Below, piece after piece: positions 21,636-27,959 of a stretch of DNA of 27,959 bases. Under the pieces are notes generated by a model that worked only from the letters and a program-made list of their open reading frames with translations, was not told the origin of the DNA and ran no database searches. Made by a program: the position numbers and the translations under genes. The first letter of the stretch is position 1. Each line of letters opens with the position of its first letter. Origin of the DNA: Vitrella brassicaformis (lineage: Eukaryota; Sar; Vitrellaceae); assembly GCA_001179505.1 (NCBI GenBank), contig CDMY01000621.1, forward strand, positions 13,232-41,190, given 5' to 3'.

Positions 21636-22230
21636 CGAGAGAGAAGCACACGAAGAGGACGGTATGCAATTCGACGCGTGTCGTGTCTGTGTGTTGGTTG
21701 GCAGAGATGCATCCTGAGCGTCAGGAGTTCCTCGAGGGCTCCGAGCCGCCACAACCCATCAACATGTAAGTAACCAATCAGGAGTGGAAGGACAGGACAG
21801 CGACGGCTGGGTGGATGCCATTGGGTGCCTTATGCGTGTGTGTGCGTCTGATGCTAGGTGGTGGAAGGAGAGTCCTGCGTTGGAGCAGGGCTTTAGGCGG
21901 CGGCTCAAGGAGGCCAAGTCGTTCGAGGAGGCACATCCCGACCACCACGAACCTGACGGATTCAGGTACTGCACACGCACCGTCGCTGCGACGTGTTGGT
22001 GGTTGCGACCATTGTTGCGTCCATGTGTGTGTCTGTCTCAACTAACCAGGGAGGGTTACGGTCACGGTGGCGGCGGTCAGCATGGCAATGTGAATCCGAT
22101 GCGCAAGCACAAGAAGGAGTACAAGTGGCACAACGTCTACAAGCCGGAGAGCGGCAAGAAGTACTGGGGCGCATGGATGAGACTCAGGTCGGCAAGGATC
22201 AAGCAAAACAATAAAGTCGGAGGCAAGTGA
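20719..22230 (+). CDS. MRPL28: Mitochondrial large ribosomal subunit protein bL28m with C-terminal extension
   Basis: Seven exons join in phase: 20719-21013, 21080-21205, 21327-21379, 21478-21589, 21705-21765, 21858-21965 and 22050-22230 (311 residues). The N-terminal basic segment (LFGKYLRKVGKIHWRGFKRH) and the GLYHDEDFNYYSY region are followed by the bL28 signature: KSKRLNTEIKNLRVTTSALH, then MDDMGGFDEYILRTPPQEMR at about residues 80-125. This matches the L28 pattern of rRNA-binding strand, T-x-x-A-L helix and GG-x-D-x-Y-x-x-x-TP. The remaining 170 residues are Trp/Lys/Arg-rich and highly charged (WHYLRKERNEKWFGKACAKF, EYKWHNVYKPESGKKYWGAW), as in mitoribosomal extensions that contact extra proteins. 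The lack of an obvious presequence is common for this protein. The last exon reads straight to a TGA with no further intron needed. Confidence 0.85.
21601..21635. repeat. Compound (CA)n(GA)n microsatellite in a bL28m intron
   Basis: About ten CA units run directly into seven GA units inside intron 4, between the donor at 21590 and the acceptor at 21704. Confidence 0.92.
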
Positions 22231-22635
22231 GTGACACAGTGAGTAGGGGCGCCAGCTGCCTGTGTCATGTCATGCCTGGAGTGGGTCCTGTACAGTGTTC
22301 GTTCATTCTGGTCCAGTGGTATGTATCTGTTATTGGTATGTATGTGGGGTGAGGTCGATAGATTCAGCCGGTATCGACGTGTGTGTGCTTCATGCCATTG
22401 ACGTTTCTTCATTGCAAATGGAGCTCCACGCTTTCCTACGGGCTTCTCGTGTACTCTCGAGCTTGTCCAGCCAGCCGAGGAGCTGGGTGACACGCTTGAA
22501 ATACACCAGTAGCCCGTGGCCAACGTGCGCGCTTGACGAGTCAAAAACCACAGATATACTCAGATCCTGTCATGACGGCCTCTCTCGAGCTTCTCGAAGC
22601 TCTCCTCGAGCATATCATCCCATCTACACAACAAA
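22231..22635. other. Intergenic and 5' region of the gene at 22636
   Basis: The stretch holds the 3' UTR of bL28m and the upstream region of the next gene. Short ATG-led frames near 22431 and 22572 (the second beginning MTASLELLEALLEHI) read into the first donor in the wrong phase for the downstream exons. They may be upstream frames in the leader rather than coding sequence. Confidence 0.45.
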
Positions 22636-24093
22636 ATGGCCAGGTATCACAACACGGCAACGGCCACCCACACACAGCCGCGCTCCATGCCCTTGCGCCA
22701 TTCAGGATCACAGGGGCAGCAGCGGGAGGGCGGTGCTGCTGCTTATCCCCGCTGCCATGGACGACATGAAGATCTGCCGGCCCGACGCCATCCGGCCCGG
22801 CGTGGACTCATCCGGCCATCTCGCTTCCACCCTTGCGATGGAGGCAGCCCTCCAGTACTGCATCCAATGGGCTCGCGAATGCGCCATAGTCGTGTGGTAT
22901 GCCACATGCCTGAGAAGTGGAGGTGCATTGATGGCCTATGGTGTGTGCAGTGAGCAGGAGTCGCTTCTGTCGCGGCCCGCCCTGCTGCGGACGGATGAGC
23001 GGCGGGGAGGTCACCACCACACGTCTGCGGCCATGCCACACCCGGCTATGGAACGCATCCTGCTCAAGTATGCTGGGAAACCACCAGCCGCTCTTGAGGC
23101 CATCATCTCTCATAGCCATGGGTGTATGGGTGTGTATGCTGCTGCAGGTATGTTGACCATCATGCCCATCCCCGGGGCTCCCGACGCCCCGCCCCATCAG
23201 ACGAGGCCAACGATCCCCCCGCCACCCGCCAGTGGTACCGGCTGCTTGACACCCTCACCGCCCTGCACGAAATCGACCCCCCGCAGCCGCACCTACACAC
23301 ACACTCCCGCCCACAGTCGGCCGTGGCGAGCAGGAAGCACACCCGCACCCGCCGCAAGTCCCGCCGCCGATCGCAGCCATACACCATCAGGAAACCGGCC
23401 GACCCTTTTGCGGTCGTGCCAGCCCCTCCTCCCCCGGCTCCCCCCAATGCAGCCCCATCTACCAGAACAGTCAACCGTCCGTCGCTGGTGGTGCTGCATC
23501 GGCTGACCGACTTGATCAGAGGTGCTGAGATTGACATGAGCAAGACGCGCCCCCACTCGCCCCGCACCACCAGCAGCAAGGCCACTGGGGCGGGGGTGGC
23601 GAGTGGGAGCGCAGCGGACCCCAAGACGCCTGGGAGGACGCAAGCGGGAGGAGGGGGAGGCGGGACAGGCGGTGGGGCGGGTGGTATGATGGATGTGAGG
23701 CCCGATGCGAGCACGGCCAATTTTGCGGTGCATCTGGTGCTTGCGCTGCTGCGGAACGCCGTCAGTGCCATGGGGGCGGGGGCGGGTGCAGGGGTGGTCG
23801 TCATTGACGTCATTGATGCAGGTGTGTGCGTGTCTGAGGGCATGCCACAAGAGAGAGAGAGAGAGAGAGAGAGACTGTGTCAGGCACCCCATGTGTGTGT
23901 GTGTGCAGATACAGTTGTAGAGTTTCAGCGCACCCAAGGCCCCGTATCGCATCGGCTGCAGACCTACCGCCGTTTCTTCGATGCCATCCTGCTGCTCACA
24001 CAGCAACAGCTGCAGAGCGGCCAGGGGGGAGAGGGCGGCACGAGTGCCGCACTCTCGTGGACGGACCTCACTCGCATCAAGCCACTCGTGTGA
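22636..24093 (+). CDS. Protein of unknown function with Pro/Gly-rich middle
   Basis: Five exons are phase-compatible: 22636-22643 (8 bases, ATG in the strong context AAAATGG), 22714-22896, 22951-23067, 23148-23821 and 23909-24093, giving 388 residues. The N-terminal part is folded in character (AVLLLIPAAMDD, then LAMEAALQYCIQWARECAIV). The middle is basic then Pro/Ala-rich (HTRTRRKSRRRSQPY, VPAPPPPAPPN), followed by VVLHRLTDLIRGAEIDMSK and a Gly run. The C-terminal part again looks folded (FAVHLVLALLRNAVSAMG, GVVVIDVID, SHRLQTYRRFFDAILLLTQ). No family is recognised. The alternating strand and helix pattern with VVVIDVID could fit a nucleotide-binding or Rossmann-like fold, but no P-loop is present. 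The tiny first exon and its position make the N-terminus the weakest part of the model. Confidence 0.52.
23851..23874. repeat. (GA)n microsatellite in an intron
   Basis: A perfect GA run lies in the last intron of the gene at 22636-24093. Confidence 0.92.
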
Positions 24094-24309
24094 TGATATG
24101 GATGGATGGATGGATGGACAGTAACCAATTCACTGTTGTTGGCGAGTAGTAGATTCGAATTAAGTCGGAGTCAGTCAGCGGATGGTCGAATTAGCACCAC
24201 AGCAAGAAAACAAGACTATCAGCATCCACACCAGTACTTAGTACACTGTCTCGCACCAACAGCATGGAACCAACCACACATGGACACACCAGATCGATCA
24301 TGAATGCCT

Positions 24310-25943
24310 TCAGTCGCCCTTTCTGCGCTCTTTTCTGTCATCTGGTTGCGCCAAGAGCTTCTCCAACGACGCACCGGGGCTGCAGACAGACAGACGGACG
24401 AAACGTGCAACATCAGCGCCACTCAGAGGTAATACAGGTGGACCAGATGAGACACTGCATCCATACCATGGTTTCCAGATGTCGAGGGCGTGCAGCAGCC
24501 GCACAAGGATGATGTCACGCGCCATCTGCAGCGCTGCACACACACCGGACATCAATCAACTGAGAATGGCTAGACGCCGCGCGCGACTTGTGTTCGGTAT
24601 CTATCTACATGCGAGTGCGACGTTGAGCTTTGACCCAGGGATCTCCTGCCAGTTGACGGCCACCTCAGCCACACGAAGGCCCAGCCTGCACCCACAACAC
24701 ACCACACCCCTGCTGTGTGCTGAAAGGACGCAAGAAGTGTGTCGACTGATCTATCTGTCTCTCTGTCTGTCTGTCTACCGTTGCGCAATGACGAGGACTT
24801 CAATGTCGAATGCCCATCGTGTCACGTTGAGTGAGGCGAAGATGTCTCGCGCGGCGGCCCGCGTGAAGAGCTTGAAGCCGCACTGGGTGTCCTTGACGTT
24901 GGAACCCACCAGCAGCGTCACAAACACGTGAAAGCCATACATGAGCACATTCCGGTACCATGCTCGCTGGAAGCAACGTCCACAACACACAACACACACA
25001 CACATCACATCTTGCCCTGCCCTGTCTCTCTCGGTTTCCCTTGGCCGCTGAGAGCTCTGACTTACATGTGCGACAGCGTCCTTCTGCAGGTGGGCCCGCG
25101 AGCCGAAGACAACGTCATACTCGGCCGTCTGTGCGTCGGCGGTGGTTGATGGCTTGCCGGGCGGCCGCCGGGCCCCCCTGTGCAGCTTGGCCTCCAGGTG
25201 GGAGAGGTCGCGGATGTCGGTGGCGCCATCCGCATCAACCATCAGCAGCGACTCACCCTGGCCGAGCAACATGCCCTGAGAAGGAGGACAGGAGATGGCT
25301 GTGAGTGAGTTGGGGGGAGTCCATGTGCATCTGTACTGCATATATGTGTGTGTACCAACCATTTTGACGGCGAATCCCTTGCCCATGTTTCTTCTCAGTC
25401 GGACCACTTTCAGCTCCTGAGCTATCCCGCACTCAGCTGCCGTCGTGCGGGCCACTCTCGCACTGACACAAACAAACAAACAAACAGCCAACCAGATAAG
25501 AGAATGAATGAGTGAGTGGCAAGCAGATGGAACGACACATAGGCATGCTCACGTTTGGTCGCGGCTGCCGTCACAGACCACGAGCACCTCGAATGACTTG
25601 GACGGGTCGGCTACACGACGGTCCAGCAAGTACTGTAGACACACACACAGACAGACAGACAGACAGGCAGACAGGCAGACAGCAACACAACAAGAAACCA
25701 CACAGATACCTTTATGTATCTCCATCCCCTGTCTTATGTATCAGTCGGACGCACCTTAGCGGTGTCTTTGAGCATTGGCGGCAGCCGGTCGGCCTCGTTG
25801 TAGGCAGGGATGACCAGCGACAGCTCCACCTCCTTGGCTGACTTGCCCTTGGCGTGCTGAACCTTGTGGCATGCCGACACGATGAACCGACTGACGACGT
25901 CGGAGCTGCCACCGGGAGATGGCGGATGTGACGCCGAATCACC

Positions 25944-25990
<47 letters not shown>

Positions 25991-26401
25991 TGCAGAACAC
26001 GCAGGGCAGTCATTGGTCTGTCCTTTATGAGCGCTGTGCTTACTTGTCAGAGGGGAGCTGTCCAGAAAGACGTCAGCTATCTCATCCCTGATCGGACAGA
26101 ACACGAGCACGAGCCACCATTCATTCAAGTGCAGGCCCTCTCCCTCCCCACATCCATGCGCCTGTCTGTGCCACAACATACACACACACACACACCTGAA
26201 CGTGTGATCTCTGTCCCGCCGCCACTGCAGATAGGGCTCCAGGAACCAACGAACAAAGAGCAGAAACCCGCCCAGCACCACCTGCACAACCACACAACCA
26301 AACACACACACGAGCACTCAGGCAGCCGAAAGGCCTTCACATGTGCCCCCTGGTTTGCTTACCACAGCGAAGGCTGTGAAAAGGCCGATCAGCATCTCCA
26401 T
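24310..26401 (-). CDS. ALG5: Dolichyl-phosphate beta-glucosyltransferase (ALG5)
   Basis: ALG5 makes dolichyl-phosphate-glucose from UDP-glucose on the cytosolic ER face, for N-glycan assembly. Exons 26401-26363, 26281-26196, 26087-26044, 25942-25755, 25632-25553, 25462-25360, 25275-25066, 24966-24779, 24685-24609, 24533-24467 and 24379-24310 join in phase (383 residues, near the family's size). An N-terminal membrane helix (IGLFTAFAVVVLGGFLLFVR) is followed by the GT2 catalytic fold: SLVIPAYNEADRLPPML, VLVVCDGSRDQT, NMGKGFAVKMG, LLMVDADGATDI (the DxD metal-binding site), then FGSRAHLQ, NVKDTQCGFKLF and VAEVAVNWQEIPGSKL. The strand-2 motif, normally DDGS, reads CDGS (Cys at about 139). A 25-residue Arg/Pro/Thr-rich insert lies after SHLEAKL. 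The last intron (24466-24380) is 87 bases, open in frame and pyrimidine-rich. If retained, the protein grows to 412 residues. Confidence 0.92.
25639..25684. repeat. (CA)n(CAGA)n microsatellite in an ALG5 intron
   Basis: Read on the gene's sense strand this is a TCTG array running into TGTG directly before the acceptor TCTACAG of exon 5, where it serves as the pyrimidine-rich tract. Confidence 0.88.
25947..25990. repeat. (GA)n microsatellite in an ALG5 intron
   Basis: On the sense strand it is a long CT run immediately before the acceptor CACAG of exon 4, i.e. a perfect polypyrimidine tract. Confidence 0.92.
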
Positions 26402-26577
26402 GTCAGGAGGTTCAGGGATCAATCCACGCTGTCCTCCTATGCTTCCTGCGGCTGCCGGGACGCCAAAGGAGGAGCGAGGAAGGAGGAAGGAAACGCGAGC
26501 TCAGCAATGCGAGCTCATCATTGCGAAGAGAGATCTTTCGCCACGACTAATGCGCTGCACCCACCAAGCGCAGCATC
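26402..26577. promoter_or_regulatory. Divergent promoter between ALG5 and the SecE-like gene
   Basis: These 176 bases separate two start codons. They carry two copies of GCGAGCT (26495-26501 and 26509-26515) 14 bases apart, and TTCGCCAC at 26537-26544. Confidence 0.6.
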
Positions 26578-27246
26578 ATGCTCTCATCAGCGACGCTGTT
26601 GGTCGTCTATCTCGTCGTTCTCGGGGCAGCAGAGAACTGCCGGCCATCGGCGGTGTCAGCCTTCGTCCCGCCGCCCGTCCGCCTCTCCCGCACCGCCAAG
26701 CACACAGGCCTGGCCTCCCAGATGAGAGCCACGAAACCGCAAGTTGAGGTGACCGACTGACTGACTGACTGACATTCATGACAGATATGCACTGGCTGTG
26801 TGTGTGTGTGTGTGAGTGACTGTGTAGAAATCAGGTGAGCAGCGAATGGCTGAGGTGGACCGGAAGCTGGGGACCTTCGAACGGGACGCTAGCTTCATGG
26901 CCAAGTACAGCGAGTTCCAGGGGCTCAAGGAAGCCAAAAGATATCTCACCCTACAGCAGACCAAAGGCACGCACGCACGCCACACACACACACACTCGCG
27001 CACACACACACACACACGATCCTGCAGGTGAGTCTCTTCTCGGTCTGTCTCTGTCTGTCTGTCTGGTGTGGCCATTGATGGGTGGGTGCAGGGACGTCGG
27101 GGGCTGGAGTGAAAGTGGCCGGTTTGACGAAAAAGGGCTGGACCAATATTTTCATTACCGTCGCGCTTCTTGTCTCGCTAGTCTGGGTGTTTTTCTTCAC
27201 AGTCGATTATATGCTGGCCCCCTTGCGTGCCGACTTTGGAAAGTGA
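26578..27246 (+). CDS. Probable plastid-targeted single-span membrane protein, SecE-like
   Basis: Three exons give 154 residues: 26578-26748, 26828-26966 and 27092-27246. Residues 1-28 form a signal peptide (SATLLVVYLVVLGAAE...SAVSA). They are followed by Phe29 in FVPPPVRLSRTAKHTG, basic and Ser/Thr-containing without acids: the signal-plus-transit pattern with a +1 Phe used for complex plastids of red origin. The mature part has a charged helical region (MAEVDRKLGTFERDASFMAK) and one C-terminal membrane helix after basic residues (LTKKGWTNIFITVALLVSLV, then WVFFFTVDYMLAPL). Small size, a basic pre-helix and an FF-x-x-D-x-x-L end resemble SecE of the plastid Sec translocase, but the similarity is weak and other single-span thylakoid or envelope proteins are possible. 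Joining exons 2 and 3 in the helix frame requires a GC-AG intron (AAAG/GCACGC). Confidence 0.6.
26969..27018. repeat. CA-rich microsatellite in the SecE-like gene
   Basis: GCAC units pass into two CA runs just after the end of exon 2. The frame remains open through it to a CAG/GTGAGT at 27026-27034, but that donor gives the wrong phase for the membrane-helix exon. Confidence 0.88.
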
Positions 27247-27959
27247 CGAGCGGGCGGGCCGGCGGGTTGCCTCTGCGGACTGGCTGATGTGTGTGAGTAT
27301 GTAGACGTAGCGAAGGGGTGAGGTCACACGATTCGCTACGGATTTCTGTGTCGGGTTTGCAGTGGGGAGTATGTGAGCGACTGCTCAGGCTGGGTGTAAA
27401 GGGACTGTTATCCAGCGGTTTTAAACCAACGGCTTGCCGGGAAAAATTGTGGGGAGCTGGGTTCAAGAAGCGGAACCCGCAGCTGCGAGTCCGCCACGGG
27501 TGCATGTGGGATCAGACCCTCGGGCGCCCTCAGCTGCTGGGAGTGGTGGATTAGGAGGGTCTTCTGATGACATCGTCTGTCCCCTTGTCGTTGGTCAGGG
27601 GTTCGCTTTTGCTGCGCCCATGTCGACCGTGAGTATGTCGATGTCGATGCCGTGTGTGAACGTTAGTCGAGAGCCGAAGGTGGAGTCAACGTTAACGGTC
27701 AACGGCGAGGTGTCGTATATAACGGTGTAGACAGCAGGAATCGGTCCATCGAAAGTCAAACACGAAACTGCACCACCACCACACACAAACGAAACACCAG
27801 CCACACACAGCAAAGGTGAGTGAGGATGGAGAGGTGAGGTGAGTGGGTAGGGTGGTGGTGTATGTGACGTACCGGTGAAGGCGTGTAGGTATGCCCAGTC
27901 AGTCACCCAACACGCTACTGAACCGAGAACCAAAACACCCTGAGCCACCACACACACAC
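27247..27959. other. Unassigned right end
   Basis: This region follows the stop of the SecE-like gene. An open plus-strand frame through about 27434-27730 ends in a short Met/Ser-rich stretch and reads NVSREPKVESTLTVNGEVSY before its stop. It has no recognised family and a plausible but unpaired CAG acceptor at about 27599. The last 200 bases are CA- and GGTGAG-rich. A gene may continue beyond the window. Confidence 0.4.

Noticed and set aside
22262-23506. A 414-residue unspliced plus-strand frame
   Set aside because: It reads through introns. Protein-like segments inside it are better explained by spliced exons of the 22636 gene, and its first 120 residues have no protein character.
24145-24200. 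tRNA-like T-arm (ATTCGAAT)
   Set aside because: No acceptor stem, D-arm or anticodon arm can be drawn around it on either strand.
27619-27730. Short Met-Ser-rich plus-strand frame as a gene
   Set aside because: It has only 36 residues with an ATG start, a repeat-derived start, no partner exon that can be verified and no family.

Overview
The window is nuclear DNA from a eukaryote with a compact, GC-rich, intron-dense genome. Almost every gene is split by short GT-AG introns of roughly 60 to 150 bases, many filled with TG, CA, GA or TCTG microsatellites. One gene at the right end begins with a signal peptide followed by a Phe-led transit-like stretch, the bipartite leader used by algae with red-derived complex plastids. 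Together with the gene content this suggests an alveolate alga of the chromerid type (Vitrella-like). That assignment is inference; no database was consulted.

From left to right: 1-976 has no gene I can support. A minus-strand PHAF1/UPF0183 gene (977-5720) carries a low-complexity insertion of about 825 residues. Head to head with it lies a metacaspase-like gene (5903-7966) whose catalytic Cys has changed places with its neighbouring Ser. Next come a small TMEM14-type membrane protein (9173-8522, minus) and, divergent from it, a gene of unknown function (9432-11222). A partly resolved Cys-rich small protein (about 12091-12970), a long simple-repeat spacer, and a ten-exon secreted protein of unknown family (14615-16866) follow. 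An orphan transmembrane exon lies at 17450-17607.

The right part holds two more divergent pairs. A PEX14 gene fused to a PUB domain (20466-17905, minus) faces mitochondrial ribosomal protein bL28m (20719-22230). After an unknown protein (22636-24093), ALG5 (26401-24310, minus) faces a probable plastid-targeted, single-membrane-span, SecE-like protein (26578-27246). The last 0.7 kb is unassigned.

The genes serve unrelated housekeeping roles: autophagy, protease-fold, lipid or membrane transport, peroxisome import, mitochondrial translation, N-glycosylation and plastid membrane. They do not form an operon-like system. The most notable points are the PEX14-PUB architecture, the swapped metacaspase active site, the PHAF1 insertion, and a 7-base motif (GCGAGCT/AGCTCGC) found in all four divergent promoters and, by eye, nowhere else in the window.
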